From Pontibacter pudoricolor (GTDB lineage: Bacteria; Bacteroidota; Bacteroidia; Cytophagales; Hymenobacteraceae), in the NCBI RefSeq assembly GCF_010092985.1, contig NZ_CP048106.1, forward strand, positions 3,348,001 through 3,412,000: 64,000 nucleotides of DNA, read 5' to 3'. The translations under genes were made by a program, and so were the position numbers. Each line of letters starts with the position of its first letter. Positions within the stretch are counted from its first letter, which is position 1. The notes under the pieces were generated by a model that made no database searches, was not told the origin of the DNA, and worked only from the letters and a program-made list of their open reading frames with translations. This document shows positions 43,979 through 53,070 of this stretch, piece by piece.

Positions 43979-44357
43979 GTTTAATTTCGATCTCCTTCGG
44001 CCTGATAGCTGCACTGTGATAAGGCAGCCTTACCTGCAGTTTCCCGTCCTGGTATACTGCCTCAATGTTGCTGATATTTACTTGTGGTGGTATTACAAAC
44101 ACACGGTTAAACATAGGCACAGTAAGTTCAGGGTTATCGTGGCTGTGCAGTAACGAGTAAATAGTAAGCTGGTTATTGTGCACCATCACCTTAAACGACT
44201 CCGGCGTTACACTGGCAGCCCAGACTTTTATAACTGCCCCTTTCTTATACTTCGCTACCGTAACATTTGTCTCGCTGATACCACCTGCAACCGTGTTGAA
44301 CAAGTTAAGGTGCTGCGCTACATTTTTCAGAAAATCATTATTATTAATCAGGTTCAT
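43971..44357 (-). CDS. Hsp20/alpha-crystallin family small heat shock protein
   Basis: This 128-residue protein has the alpha-crystallin domain fold: TNVTVAKYKKGAVIKVWAAS, VMVHNNQLTIYSLL and a C-terminal DGKLQVRLPYHS. Such chaperones bind unfolding proteins. The usual central A-x-x-x-N-G-V-L motif is changed to YQDGKLQVRLP, which keeps the function. The ATG is preceded by a strong Shine-Dalgarno sequence, GGAGGAAGGAC, at about 44358-44368, unusual for the phylum. Confidence 0.88.
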   Translation of the reverse strand: MNLINNNDFLKNVAQHLNLFNTVAGGISETNVTVAKYKKGAVIKVWAASVTPESFKVMVHNNQLTIYSLLHSHDNPELTVPMFNRVFVIPPQVNISNIEAVYQDGKLQVRLPYHSAAIRPKEIEIKQL

Positions 44358-44903
44358 GTCCTTCCTCCTCTAATCTAATTCTTATATTACCAGATGCAAA
44401 CCACGTGCCATACCTGTAACTTTAAAACCTGAGTTAAGTGTTTGTCAATATGGCTTGCCAGTACCTGATACCATAGTTTTCTGTGGTCATTCTGGCAGCT
44501 TTAGGGAGCAATATAGTTCAATTTTGTTGCAAACCTAAACCGTTCCCGTAATAACTAAACTATAACAACAGACGTGCTTAAAACTTATTAATGCATACTG
44601 TAGCGCAACACCAAAACGCTGAACTATAGTTTAAAAAAGGGCAGTTTATAATTTCCCATTTCTCATTCCCTTTTCCCAACTATGGAATATCAGGACTATG
44701 TAATGGCTGCTTTTATCTAAGAGTAAAATCAAATTAAAATATAGTAAAACTACAGACTGTCTTGTAATTGCTTGACTATCAATGATAAGATGCATTGGCT
44801 TTAGTGTTAATAACTGGAGTTGCAAGTAATGGCACGTTAACTATATAGTAAAAAAATCGGGTGGCATAGTTATTTCATATAGGCTGATAGTCAACAGTAT
44901 TAT
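44358..44903. other. Intergenic region between hsp20 and a T9SS cargo gene
   Basis: These 546 bp hold no recognisable gene or RNA. They contain four AACTATA/TATAGTT words (near 44513, 44560, 44622 and 44838), one being the exact palindrome AACTATAGTT at 44622-44631. Divergent promoters for the two flanking genes must lie here, but no exact TTG/TAnnTTTG pair was found. Confidence 0.5.
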
Positions 44904-46616
44904 ATGAAACAATTTTACATTACCCTCTTTACTTTCCTGGTTTTCACTTTCGCAGCATCTGCCCAGGTATTGCTTCACCACGAAAATTTTAACACAACAA
45001 GTCAGGGCGTTATAGCCGGGATTTACGCTGATCCCGCAAACTCATGGAGTGGTTCCAGTGCAATTCCGAGTACGTTAGCGCAATCATCAAAAGGCACCTA
45101 TGCTAGAACGATGAATGAGGTTTCAGGAGCAAAAAGCTTGTTCATTAAAGTCTCTACGCTGGGTTACAGCAATGCGACTATTACCTGGGAGCAGTTCAGG
45201 AACGCATATAAAAACAATACGCTACTTACCGCTGAAGTTGAACTGCAGTACAGCATAGGTGCTGGTCCTCGTACTACTTTTTATAAAACCACCAACAATA
45301 CCAACGGCATCTGGAACAAAGCAAATAACGGTGCTCCCATAGCACTGCCTGCCGCTATTATGGGAATGCCGGAAGTTAAACTTTACTGGAAGATCATTTA
45401 TGCCGTTAATAACGCCAACGAGGCTGCCTACTATGCCATAGATGATATTACTATAATAGGCACTCCGGAAACAGGAATTTCTGCGTTTGATTGGTCTACA
45501 CGTCCGCTTGACGAGAACCCTTTCATCGTTTCTGGTAACAATTCAGCTTCGCCTTACACTGTTGATGGTGTAACGATGCGCTGGTCTTCGGCTTTAAACA
45601 ATGGTGTGACATACGAATCCACTAAAGTTGACGATAAGACCTATAAGCCAGGAACAAAGTCGTTTACGCTGATACAGTTAAGTAAAGCTACCACAGCAGG
45701 CTCCGTTATACAGCTGGATCTTAACAAGCCTGTAGAAGACCTGACCTTCACTGTTTTTGATGTAGACGTAGCCCTGAACCAGTTTACAGATAAACTAACT
45801 ATAACAGGTTACTACAACGGCACACCGGTACAACTTGTAAAGAACAAAGTAAAGGCTACATCAAATAACCAGTTTGCTTCTTCTGCTTTAACAGGTTTAA
45901 CAGCAACAGATAACGCTGGCAGCGAAGGAGATGTAATGGTCACTTTCTCTCAGCCGGTTACTCGTGTTGTTATTCAGTACAGCAATGCATCTGCTACACA
46001 AAATGCAAATGGTCGACAGGGTATGGCAATTCATAATCTTTCCTGGAGAAAAGAGCAGGTTATTACACCGCTGCCTGTAGAGCTGGTATCGTTTAAAGCA
46101 AAGAGCGAACAAAACACAACGATACTTACCTGGGTTACGGCATCTGAAAAGAACAACGACCGGTTTGAAGTAGAGCGCAGCCAGGACGGCAAGCACTTCA
46201 GTAAAATTGGTGAGGTAGCAGGTAACGGAAATAGCAACCGTAAACTGAACTATAGCTACACCGACACCAGAACGGCAACAGGTGTAAACTACTACCGTTT
46301 GCGCCAGGTTGACTATGATGGCACCGCCGAGTTCTCTAAAACTATAAGTGTAAATTTTGCAGCTCAAAAGGCAGGAGCCGCCATTGCGCAGGTTTTCCCG
46401 ACGGTAGCCACTGACAAGGTAACTATAGCTTTTACCCCCGCAGCCGGCGCCACCGATGTAGTTATAGTTGACGCAGCCGGCAGATCTATAGCAGCGTTTG
46501 CTCAGGTATCAGACTTTGAAAAAGTAGTTCTGGTACAGGACCTGCAGGCGGGCATTTACTTTGTAACTATAACCAACGGTGAGGTTCGCGAAACATATCG
46601 TTTCCTGAAAAAATAA
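44904..46616 (+). CDS. Secreted T9SS cargo protein
   Basis: This 570-residue protein has a signal peptide (MKQFYITLFTFLVFTFAASA), a beta-sandwich domain in residues 25-190, a second beta domain to about 380, and a T9SS C-terminal part with LPVELVSFKAK and YYRLRQVDYDGTAEFSKTIS. The C-terminal about 80 residues end in YFVTITNGEVRETYRFLKK. The N-terminal part has no recognised catalytic motif. It is likely cell-surface or secreted. Confidence 0.85.
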   Translation: MKQFYITLFTFLVFTFAASAQVLLHHENFNTTSQGVIAGIYADPANSWSGSSAIPSTLAQSSKGTYARTMNEVSGAKSLFIKVSTLGYSNATITWEQFRNAYKNNTLLTAEVELQYSIGAGPRTTFYKTTNNTNGIWNKANNGAPIALPAAIMGMPEVKLYWKIIYAVNNANEAAYYAIDDITIIGTPETGISAFDWSTRPLDENPFIVSGNNSASPYTVDGVTMRWSSALNNGVTYESTKVDDKTYKPGTKSFTLIQLSKATTAGSVIQLDLNKPVEDLTFTVFDVDVALNQFTDKLTITGYYNGTPVQLVKNKVKATSNNQFASSALTGLTATDNAGSEGDVMVTFSQPVTRVVIQYSNASATQNANGRQGMAIHNLSWRKEQVITPLPVELVSFKAKSEQNTTILTWVTASEKNNDRFEVERSQDGKHFSKIGEVAGNGNSNRKLNYSYTDTRTATGVNYYRLRQVDYDGTAEFSKTISVNFAAQKAGAAIAQVFPTVATDKVTIAFTPAAGATDVVIVDAAGRSIAAFAQVSDFEKVVLVQDLQAGIYFVTITNGEVRETYRFLKK

Positions 46617-46650
46617 TTTATTCACAGAAACTATTCTAATCTAAATAAAG

Positions 46651-46682
46651 AAAGCCCCGTCTATTTTAGCCGGGGTTTTTTG
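46651..46682 (+). terminator. Terminator of the T9SS cargo gene
   Basis: The arms AAAGCCCCG (46651-46659) and CGGGGTTTT (46671-46679) form a stem with a T-run. Confidence 0.88.
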
Positions 46683-46836
46683 TGTCGTTTAATTGCTATA
46701 GTTTATAGTTGCTTTCGCTTAAATTCCCTCCTATTTAATTATCCCACAAACATCAATCAGACCTGCCTCCTGATCTTCGCATCTCTTTCTACCTTGCAGT
46801 AAATTAGCAATCCCGTTTTATAGTTGTCCGTGGTTG

Positions 46837-46844
46837 TACTTTTG
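46837..46844 (+). promoter_or_regulatory. -7 promoter element of the OmpA lipoprotein gene
   Basis: TACTTTTG matches TAnnTTTG, 57 bp upstream of the ATG. No well-spaced TTG is seen. Two AACTATA words are in the leader (46885-46897). Confidence 0.45.
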
Positions 46845-46901
46845 GCGTATTAACAATGCAGCATACTTAAAATGCGCACTTAAAACTATAACTATAAAAC
46901 G

Positions 46902-47537
46902 ATGAATAGAATAATATTAGGCATGGCCGGTGCCATGATGATGACACTGGCCTCGTGCAACGACATGAGCAAGCAGACTGAAGCTAACAAAGACGAGGCA
47001 AAAGAAGCGACTGCAGATACTGCCGTTGCCTTCGAAAACGCAAACTCCCCGGACTCAGCAGCAGATGGAACTATAGTTGACGTTGATGCCAGCGGAGATG
47101 CAGACTGGAACAATTTAGACATCGCTAACACGGAGTGGGAAATGTTTAAAGTCGGTGAAATGGAAGTTCGTAAGAATGATAATTACAGTGTTTACTCTCT
47201 AGGGGAAAATATCCTGTTCGACACCGACAAAGCGGAGATCAGGAAAGGTGCCGAAGAAAACCTTAAGGAGATCAGCACCTCCATAGCAGAACGTAGCAAA
47301 AACGGCCCTATACGTGTGTATGGGTATACTGATGCAAAAGGTAGTGCCGGTTATAATAAAGAGTTGGCCGAAAAACGTGCTGAAGCTGTAAAGAACTGGT
47401 TAATAAAGAATGGAAACATTAATGCCTCGCGTATTTCTGTGCATCCTGTTGGAGAAGCAAAACCAGCCGGCTCTAACGAAACAGCCAAAGGCCGCCAGCA
47501 AAACCGCCGTGTAGAAATTGCCGTGCGTAACAGCTAA
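46902..47537 (+). CDS. OmpA-family lipoprotein
   Basis: This 211-residue protein has a signal peptide with lipobox (LASC, Cys19). A spacer (about 20-95) is followed by an OmpA C-terminal peptidoglycan-binding domain with the conserved NILFDTDKAEIRKGAEENL and VYGYTDAKGSAGYNKELAEKRAEAV. The C-terminal GRQQNRRVEIAV motif is intact. It probably links the outer membrane to peptidoglycan. A terminator follows at 47562. Confidence 0.92.
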   Translation: MNRIILGMAGAMMMTLASCNDMSKQTEANKDEAKEATADTAVAFENANSPDSAADGTIVDVDASGDADWNNLDIANTEWEMFKVGEMEVRKNDNYSVYSLGENILFDTDKAEIRKGAEENLKEISTSIAERSKNGPIRVYGYTDAKGSAGYNKELAEKRAEAVKNWLIKNGNINASRISVHPVGEAKPAGSNETAKGRQQNRRVEIAVRNS

Positions 47538-47561
47538 GCAACTATAAACTATAATTTGGTA

Positions 47562-47593
47562 AAAAGCACCTGGGAGAGATCTCAGGTGCTTTT
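47562..47593 (+). terminator. Terminator of the OmpA lipoprotein gene
   Basis: The arms AAAAGCACCTG (47562-47572) and CAGGTGCTTTT (47583-47593) form an 11-bp perfect stem. Two AACTATA words lie between it and the stop codon. Confidence 0.88.
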
Positions 47594-47744
47594 CGTTTAT
47601 TGGTCAGACGCTAGCAGGAGCTGCGTACGCTGCCAGGCCTTTTAGATCTCATCTTGCTCAATAACTGGAACTATAGTTGAAAAGCCGCCCGTATCCTCTT
47701 CGTGAAATTTCATATACCAGTCTCTGTCACCAAGCCACCTGCCC

Positions 47745-47770
47745 GCCGTTGTTGGTGTTTTCACCAACAA
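47745..47770 (+). repeat. REP-like palindrome 1
   Basis: A GCCG tetranucleotide is followed by a hairpin TTGTTGGTG / CACCAACAA with a TTTT loop. It lies 15 bp from the 3' end of the RAYT gene and matches the other two copies in the locus. Confidence 0.88.
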
Positions 47771-47785
47771 TCACATGGATTTTAT

Positions 47786-48304
47786 TTAATCTAAATAGTG
47801 TGTTAAGAAGCCAAAATCATCTTTATTATCTTGATAAAACCTGGCTGATGAGTAAAAGTAAGCTTCGGGTAGTGGTGCTAATTGCCATTTATCCTGAATC
47901 GGATTTTGATGTATGTAGTTCAGCTTTTGCTCGGTGACCGCAACAGAATAGCAGTAAATTGATAAAGGGTTACGTTCCCAGAACTGGTACTGACGGTCTG
48001 TGGCATTTACCCGGAACCTTTCCATTACTTGAGGGTGATTCTTTATCAGATCATATTTTATTTGCTGTGCGGTATATTTCATGAAATCCCGCTGTACATC
48101 TTCCCGTTTATATGGTGCTTCCATCTTCCAGAGTAAATGAAGGTGGTTAGGCATAATGACGAATGCATATACTTTTACTCTTTTCTGCTCTACCAGGAAG
48201 CGTAGGCTATCAATAATTAGCTCCTTATACTTATCAGGCCTTAACAAGTGCTTCCATTCCAGAATAGTAGCTGTGAAGTAGGCAATATGCTGTTGCTCGT
48301 GCAT
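47786..48304 (-). CDS. REP-associated tyrosine transposase (RAYT)
   Basis: This 172-residue Y1-type transposase has the HUH pair in MPNHLHLLWKM near residue 53 and the catalytic Tyr in LNYIHQNP near residue 130. The layout fits RAYTs, the domesticated IS200/IS605 relatives that move REP elements. Three copies of the same REP-like palindrome lie around it: one 15 bp downstream and an inverted pair about 130-290 bp upstream. It is single-copy here and appears intact. Family members act on single-stranded DNA at REP tetranucleotides. Confidence 0.93.
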   Translation of the reverse strand: MHEQQHIAYFTATILEWKHLLRPDKYKELIIDSLRFLVEQKRVKVYAFVIMPNHLHLLWKMEAPYKREDVQRDFMKYTAQQIKYDLIKNHPQVMERFRVNATDRQYQFWERNPLSIYCYSVAVTEQKLNYIHQNPIQDKWQLAPLPEAYFYSSARFYQDNKDDFGFLTHYLD

Positions 48305-48436
48305 TTGTTAACATACTACGGGATATGTCATGATGTTGCATGTAGAAGTCTTCTAACCTCTATTTTGCAAGTCGTTCGCCCTCGTTTCTATCCTGTCTAT
48401 TCTTTGCGCATTACCTACGCCAATGTTAACGTCTTA

Positions 48437-48464
48437 CGCCGTTGTTGGTGTTTTCACCAACAAC
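48437..48464 (+). repeat. REP-like palindrome 2
   Basis: CGCC followed by GTTGTTGGTG, TTTT and CACCAACAAC gives a 10-bp perfect hairpin. It is in the same orientation as copy 1. Confidence 0.9.
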
Positions 48465-48562
48465 CGCTTTGGGTTTGCAAACAGTAGTAGCTTCTATTTC
48501 TCTTACTGCAGATATTAGACCGTTGAGAATGTAAATGGTTAATGCTTCGTAGTTAACGTTAA

Positions 48563-48590
48563 GTTGTTGGTGAAAACACCAACAACGGCG
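48563..48590 (-). repeat. REP-like palindrome 3, inverted
   Basis: The reverse complement of copy 2: GTTGTTGGTG, AAAA, CACCAACAAC and GGCG. Together with copy 2 it forms an inverted pair 98 bp apart, as in REPINs. Confidence 0.9.
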
Positions 48591-48696
48591 AAAATATTAT
48601 GTATTAAAGGTTGGCTAAAAGTATGGTCAATATTATTCCATCCGCCGATTGGGAGTCAGCAGTAACTTGGGGTCAATTTATACTTGGTAGGAAAAG

Positions 48697-48725
48697 AAGA
48701 AGGAGGACATTGAGCCCTCCTTCTT
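48697..48725 (-). terminator. Terminator of nrdA
   Basis: The arms AAGAAGGAGG (48697-48706) and CCTCCTTCTT (48716-48725) pair. On the minus strand a T-rich tract follows. It lies 8 bp after the nrdA stop. Confidence 0.85.
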
Positions 48726-48732
48726 TAGTTAT

Positions 48733-51111
48733 TTACGATCCGCAGGCTTCGCAGCTATCCGGATCATCAAGTGAGCAGGCCATGTCGCTGCGGTTCTGGT
48801 CCTGGTTGTAAACCGGCGAAAGGGTTTCGGCGGCTTGTTTCTCTACAGTAAACTTAATGGCATCAACAGCAGCTTTGGTACGCAGGTAATACATACCTGT
48901 TTTCAGGCCACGCTTCCACGCATGGAAGTGCATCGACGTCAGCTTACCGAAGTTCACGTTCATTACGTGCAGGTTCAGCGACTGGCTCTGGCAGATGTAA
49001 GCACCACGGTCGGCACTCATATCAATTACTGTACGCTGGCTGATCTCCCATACAGTTTTATACAGGTCCTTAATGTTCTGCGGTATGTTCGGGATATCCT
49101 GTACCGAGCCGTTAGCTGCAATAATATCCTGCTTCATTTTGTCATTCCAAAGGCCAAGCGCGATCAGGTCTTTCAGTAAGTGTTTGTTCACGATCATGAA
49201 CTCACCTGAAAGCACACGGCGCAGGTAAATGTTAGAAGTATAAGGCTCAAACGATTCGTTGTTACCTAATATCTGGGCAGTAGAAGCAGTTGGCATTGGC
49301 GCTAATAACAGCGAGTTACGAACGCCGTGCTCCATTACTTCCTTACGAAGCTCTTCCCAGTCCCAACGGCCCGACTTAGGTGTTACACCCCACATATCGA
49401 ACTGAAACTGACCTTTTGATAAAGGAGAACCCGGGAATGTTTCGTAAGCACCGTTCTTCTTCGCCAGGTCTTTAGAAGCTGTCATAGAGGCAAAGTAGAT
49501 CGTCTCGAAGATATCTTCGTTCAGTCTCTTCGCTTCTTCGCTCTCGAAAGGCATACGTAGCGCAATAAAGGTATCAGCCAAGCCCTGTACACCTAAACCA
49601 ATTGGTCTGTGGCGCATGTTAGAGTTCTGGGCTTCCGGCACCGGGTAATAGTTAATGTCAATTACCTTGTTCAGGTTAAGCGTAACATGGTACGTTACAT
49701 CAAACAGTTTCTGGTGATCGAATATCTTATGGTTGCCGTTCTCTTTTACATATCGCGGCAATGCCAGCGATGCAAGGTTACAAACAGCAACTTCGTTCTC
49801 GTCGGTGTACTCCATTATTTCGGTGCACAGGTTCGAGCTTTTTATAGTTCCCAGGTTCTGCTGGTTTGATTTGCTGTTGGCAGCATCTTTATACAGCATG
49901 TATGGTGTACCGGTCTCAATCTGCGACTCCAGCACATGGAACCATAGATCCTGTGCTTTTACCGTTTTACGGGCACGGCCTTCACGCTCATACTTCTCAT
50001 ATAGGCGCTCAAAGTCTTTACCCCAGCACTCGGCAAGGCCAGGCGCTTCGTTCGGGCAGAACAGGCTCCAGTCGCCGTTCTCTTCCACACGCTTCATGAA
50101 TAGGTCTGGTGTCCAAAGGGCATAGAACAGGTCGCGGGCACGGTTTTCTTCTTTGCCGTGGTTCTTTTTCAGTTCCAGAAAGTCGAAGATATCGGCATGC
50201 CAGGGCTCCAGGTAAATAGCGAAAGCGCCTTTACGCTTGCCACCACCCTGGTCAACGTAGCGGGCTGTATCGTTAAACACTTTCAGCATCGGGATGATAC
50301 CGTTAGATGTTCCGTTTGTGCCTTTGATGTAAGAACCTGTAGCGCGCACGTTATGAATGCTCAGACCAATACCACCTGCACTCTGCGATATCTGCGCACA
50401 TTGCTTCAGGGTATCGTAAATGCCTGGTATGCTGTCGTCCTTCATGGCCAGCAGGAAGCACGAAGACAGCTGTGGCTTAGGCGTACCAGCGTTAAATAAT
50501 GTAGGAGTAGCATGTGTAAACCACTTCTCCGACATCAGGTTGTAAGTCTCAATCGCAGACTCGATATCTTCTTTATGTATACCAACGGCTACACGCATCA
50601 GCATGTGCTGCGGACGCTCCACTATCTTACCATCTAAACGCAGCAGGTACGAACGCTCCAGTGTTTTATAGCCGAAGTAGTCATAGTTATAGTCGCGGTC
50701 ATAGATTATAGTTGAGTCCAGCGTAGCGGCATGCTTACGGATGATCTCATACACGTCTTTTGCCAGCAGCGATGCATTTTCACCGGTTTTAGGGTCGGTG
50801 TAAGTATACAGGCGCTTCATGGTGTTGGAGAACGACTTGCTGGTAACCTTATGCAGGTTAGAGATAGCAATACGGGCTGCCAGTACCGCGTAATCCGGGT
50901 GCTTGGTAGTTAGCGATGCAGCCGTTTCAGCGGCCAGGTTATCCAGCTCAACTGTCGTTACGCCATCGTAAATGCCATCAATTACCTTTTTGGCAACTTC
51001 AATCGGCGATACATAATCAGCATGTAAGCCATAGCATAGCTTCTCGATGCGTGCAGTGATCTTGTCGAATTTAACGGATTCGCGCCGGCCGTCTCTTTTA
51101 ACTACTAACAT
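48733..51111 (-). CDS. nrdA: Ribonucleoside-diphosphate reductase, alpha subunit
   Basis: NrdA reduces ribonucleoside diphosphates to deoxy forms using a thiyl radical. The 792-residue protein starts with an ATP-cone ([20 protein letters not shown], residues 4-23). The redox and radical cysteines are visible in [22 protein letters not shown] and EVAVCNLAS, and the radical-transfer Tyr pair in MYYLRTKA. The C-terminus ends in DSCEACGS, the regenerating CxxC pair. It works with NrdB encoded 355 bp upstream. The full catalytic set is present. Confidence 0.97.
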   Translation of the reverse strand: MLVVKRDGRRESVKFDKITARIEKLCYGLHADYVSPIEVAKKVIDGIYDGVTTVELDNLAAETAASLTTKHPDYAVLAARIAISNLHKVTSKSFSNTMKRLYTYTDPKTGENASLLAKDVYEIIRKHAATLDSTIIYDRDYNYDYFGYKTLERSYLLRLDGKIVERPQHMLMRVAVGIHKEDIESAIETYNLMSEKWFTHATPTLFNAGTPKPQLSSCFLLAMKDDSIPGIYDTLKQCAQISQSAGGIGLSIHNVRATGSYIKGTNGTSNGIIPMLKVFNDTARYVDQGGGKRKGAFAIYLEPWHADIFDFLELKKNHGKEENRARDLFYALWTPDLFMKRVEENGDWSLFCPNEAPGLAECWGKDFERLYEKYEREGRARKTVKAQDLWFHVLESQIETGTPYMLYKDAANSKSNQQNLGTIKSSNLCTEIMEYTDENEVAVCNLASLALPRYVKENGNHKIFDHQKLFDVTYHVTLNLNKVIDINYYPVPEAQNSNMRHRPIGLGVQGLADTFIALRMPFESEEAKRLNEDIFETIYFASMTASKDLAKKNGAYETFPGSPLSKGQFQFDMWGVTPKSGRWDWEELRKEVMEHGVRNSLLLAPMPTASTAQILGNNESFEPYTSNIYLRRVLSGEFMIVNKHLLKDLIALGLWNDKMKQDIIAANGSVQDIPNIPQNIKDLYKTVWEISQRTVIDMSADRGAYICQSQSLNLHVMNVNFGKLTSMHFHAWKRGLKTGMYYLRTKAAVDAIKFTVEKQAAETLSPVYNQDQNRSDMACSLDDPDSCEACGS

Positions 51112-51466
51112 AGTATATACACTTAGCGGGATTCAAAAGCCCGGGTTATTAACAGAATATATTTTTGGAAGCCACTGCCTGTGCAGCGAGCATATAATAT
51201 TTAAAGTATAAGATACAGTCAGCTAATACGCGGAGTGGTATAAGCCGTTGCAATACAATAGTTTATAGGTAAAGCTAAATGCTTCTACTATATAGTGGAG
51301 AAGAGTATCCCCGTTGGTGGCTTAAAGGCCAGCTTAGATACCGGTACAGGGTTGCGGTCGCCTCTGTTACTTCAGCTACTGCCCGGTAAGTTGTGTAAGA
51401 GTATTTAAGTGGCTTCCGGAGCGTTGATCTCCTTCGCCACTTAAATATAGATAGTTTCTGATATTA
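51112..51466. other. nrdB-nrdA intergenic region
   Basis: These 355 bp separate nrdB from nrdA on the minus strand. They contain a terminator-like hairpin just after nrdB (51403-51446) and an imperfect palindrome around ACTATATAGT (51286-51295) that recalls but does not match an NrdR box. No gene or exact -7 box was found. A separate nrdA promoter here is likely but unproven. Confidence 0.5.
51403..51446 (-). terminator. Hairpin after nrdB
   Basis: ATTTAAGTGG (51403-51412) pairs perfectly with CCACTTAAAT (51437-51446). An additional GGAG/CTCC stem lies inside. There is no long T-run on the minus strand, so termination may be partial, leaving some readthrough into nrdA. Confidence 0.65.
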
Positions 51467-52426
51467 TTAAAAGTCTTCGTCCAGCGAAAAAACATTTTTA
51501 TCCGATCCGCCCAGTACGCCGGCTTTCTGATACTCGCCTACGCGCTTCTCAAAGAAGTTTGTCTTGCCCTGCAGCGAGATCATCTCCATAAAGTCGAATG
51601 GGTTGGTAGCGTTGTAAATTTTGCTGTAACCAAGTGATAATAAAAGTCTGTCAGCAACGAACTCAATATACTGGCTCATCAGCTTGGCATTCATCCCGAT
51701 CAGGTCAACCGGTAATGCATCTGTTACAAACTCCTGCTCTATAGTTACCGCATCCTTTATAATTTCGTGGATGCGCTCCTCAGAAAGCTTGTTCTGCAGC
51801 ATAGAGTATAACAGGCAGGCGAAATCGCAATGCAGGCCTTCGTCTCTGGAGATCAGCTCGTTAGAGAATGTTAAGCCAGGCATTAAACCGCGCTTCTTCA
51901 TCCAGAAAATAGAGCAGAACGAACCGGAGAAGAAAATGCCTTCTACAGCGGCAAAAGCAACCAGCCTCTCTACAAAGTTTTCGCTGTTTATCCACTTAAG
52001 TGCCCAGTCGCCTTTTTTCTTCACGGCAGGCACGGTTTCAAGCGCATTAAAAAGGTAATCTTTCTCTGACTGCTTCTTAATATAGGTATCTATCAGGAGA
52101 GAGTAGGTCTCAGCATGGATATTCTCCATCATGATCTGGAAACCATAGAAACAACGCGCTTCCGGCAACTGCACTTCCTGCATAAAGTTTACAGCAAGGT
52201 TCTCGTTCACTATACCATCTGATGCGGCAAAGAAAGCAAGTACGTGGCTGATAAAGTGACGCTCGCCGTCGTTCAGGTTGTCCCAGTCTTTCAGGTCCTG
52301 GCTAAGGTCGATCTCTTCAGCAGTCCAGAAACTGGCTTCGGCCTTTTTATACATCTGCCATACCTCATCATGCTGTATCGGGAACAGTACAAAGCGGTTC
52401 GGGTTCTCTTGTAGTATTGGCTCCAT
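51467..52426 (-). CDS. nrdB: Ribonucleoside-diphosphate reductase, beta subunit
   Basis: NrdB holds the di-iron/tyrosyl radical cofactor of class I reductase. The 319-residue ferritin-like protein shows the iron ligands Asp70, Glu101 and His104 and the radical tyrosine Tyr108 in ENIHAETY, matching the class Ia pattern. The C-terminal tail ([10 protein letters not shown]) fits the alpha-subunit binding peptide. It lies upstream of nrdA on the same strand. Four DnaA-type boxes lie in the region upstream, so DnaA control is possible. Confidence 0.97.
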   Translation of the reverse strand: MEPILQENPNRFVLFPIQHDEVWQMYKKAEASFWTAEEIDLSQDLKDWDNLNDGERHFISHVLAFFAASDGIVNENLAVNFMQEVQLPEARCFYGFQIMMENIHAETYSLLIDTYIKKQSEKDYLFNALETVPAVKKKGDWALKWINSENFVERLVAFAAVEGIFFSGSFCSIFWMKKRGLMPGLTFSNELISRDEGLHCDFACLLYSMLQNKLSEERIHEIIKDAVTIEQEFVTDALPVDLIGMNAKLMSQYIEFVADRLLLSLGYSKIYNATNPFDFMEMISLQGKTNFFEKRVGEYQKAGVLGGSDKNVFSLDEDF

Positions 52427-52544
52427 AATCTTGTAAATAAGTGTTTTATTGGTTGAAGGGGTAAGCTGATCAGCTTAGAAAACACCCCATGGTAATTTTT
52501 GTTTTGTGCGGATGACCAAGAGGCACCCGATAACATTGTGACTT

Positions 52545-52552
52545 CAAATATA
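52545..52552 (-). promoter_or_regulatory. -7 promoter element of nrdB
   Basis: The minus strand reads TATATTTG, matching TAnnTTTG, 119 bp upstream of the nrdB ATG. A -33 TTG at proper spacing is not evident. The long leader leaves room for regulation. Confidence 0.45.
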
Positions 52553-52591
52553 GAGAATTGAACTTGAAAGTAGGGGTTAAAGTTGTTCAAT

Positions 52592-52600
52592 TTATACACA
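52592..52600 (+). promoter_or_regulatory. DnaA box candidate 1 (TTATACACA)
   Basis: TTATACACA matches the R-type consensus TTATNCACA exactly. Confidence 0.6.
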
Positions 52601-52648
52601 AATGTTTAAGTAATTGATGCTTTGTAAGTTGTGTTAAAATCCACACCG

Positions 52649-52657
52649 TTATTCACA
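52649..52657 (+). promoter_or_regulatory. DnaA box candidate 2 (TTATTCACA)
   Basis: TTATTCACA matches TTATNCACA. It is embedded in ACACCGTTATTCACATAG, which recurs with one change at 52946. Confidence 0.65.
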
Positions 52658-52845
52658 TAGCATTTATACTATATTATCATGTTAATATATTGTCATCAAA
52701 CTATAAATAATGTGTTAAGTGCAATGATTTTAGGGTTTGTAGTGTTCAATGATGGTATTAAAGCATCTTCATTTGATAAAAATCCAAAATGGAGCATAGC
52801 TGGCTTTGTAAAGGGAGGTTTTAATGGAGGTGTAAAAATTTGATT

Positions 52846-52854
52846 TGTGGATAA
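52846..52854 (-). promoter_or_regulatory. DnaA box candidate 3 (TTATCCACA, reverse)
   Basis: TGTGGATAA on the plus strand is TTATCCACA on the minus, a perfect box. Confidence 0.65.
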
Positions 52855-52950
52855 ATGTGGAAAAGTGATTTTGGCGCAACTGCCTGCCTGTTATGCGGTT
52901 GTGGTGTTTTTAGGCAGGTGTAAAAAGTTATGGTGCATATTTCAACACCG

Positions 52951-52959
52951 TTATCCACA
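52951..52959 (+). promoter_or_regulatory. DnaA box candidate 4 (TTATCCACA)
   Basis: TTATCCACA is a perfect match. It is part of ACACCGTTATCCACATAG, an 18-bp direct repeat of the sequence around candidate 2, 302 bp apart. Confidence 0.7.
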
Positions 52960-53007
52960 TAGTAAAAATGCTTTGTGTATTTAGATGAACAAATTAAGCA
53001 GCAAGCG

Positions 53008-53039
53008 TTTGCAAATTAAAATTAAGCACCGTACTTTTG
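53008..53039 (+). promoter_or_regulatory. Promoter of rplU-rpmA
   Basis: TTTG at 53008-53011 and TACTTTTG at 53032-53039 are 20 bp apart, the classic Bacteroidota layout. The rplU ATG is 31 bp downstream. Confidence 0.8.
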
Positions 53040-53070
53040 CAGACTAAATTTTAAACATACATTGAAGCTG

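Larger units (their letters stand above)
48305..48732. other. Intergenic region with REP pair and nrdA terminator
   Basis: These 428 bp hold two REP-like palindromes in opposite orientation and the nrdA terminator. No other gene or RNA is seen. The region is free of the AACTATA word. Confidence 0.6.
52427..53070. promoter_or_regulatory. Divergent control region with DnaA-box cluster
   Basis: This 644-bp AT-rich interval separates nrdB (minus) from rplU (plus). It holds four matches to TTATNCACA within 368 bp, an AT-rich stretch at 52661-52710, a -7 box for nrdB (TATATTTG, minus, 52545-52552) and the rplU promoter (53008-53039). It contains no gene. It could be a replication origin or a DnaA-regulated promoter region. 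Confidence 0.6.

Noticed and set aside
46618..46626. TTATTCACA after the T9SS cargo gene
   Set aside because: It is an isolated match, so I treat it as background to the cluster at 52.6-53 kb.
48305..48732. CRISPR array at the three REP palindromes
   Set aside because: Only three copies exist, one is inverted and spacing is irregular; no direct repeat-spacer pattern is present.
51286..51295. ACTATATAGT as an NrdR box
   Set aside because: The NrdR consensus needs a longer spacing between the CAC and GTG ends; the match is two bases short, so I report it only as an unknown palindrome.
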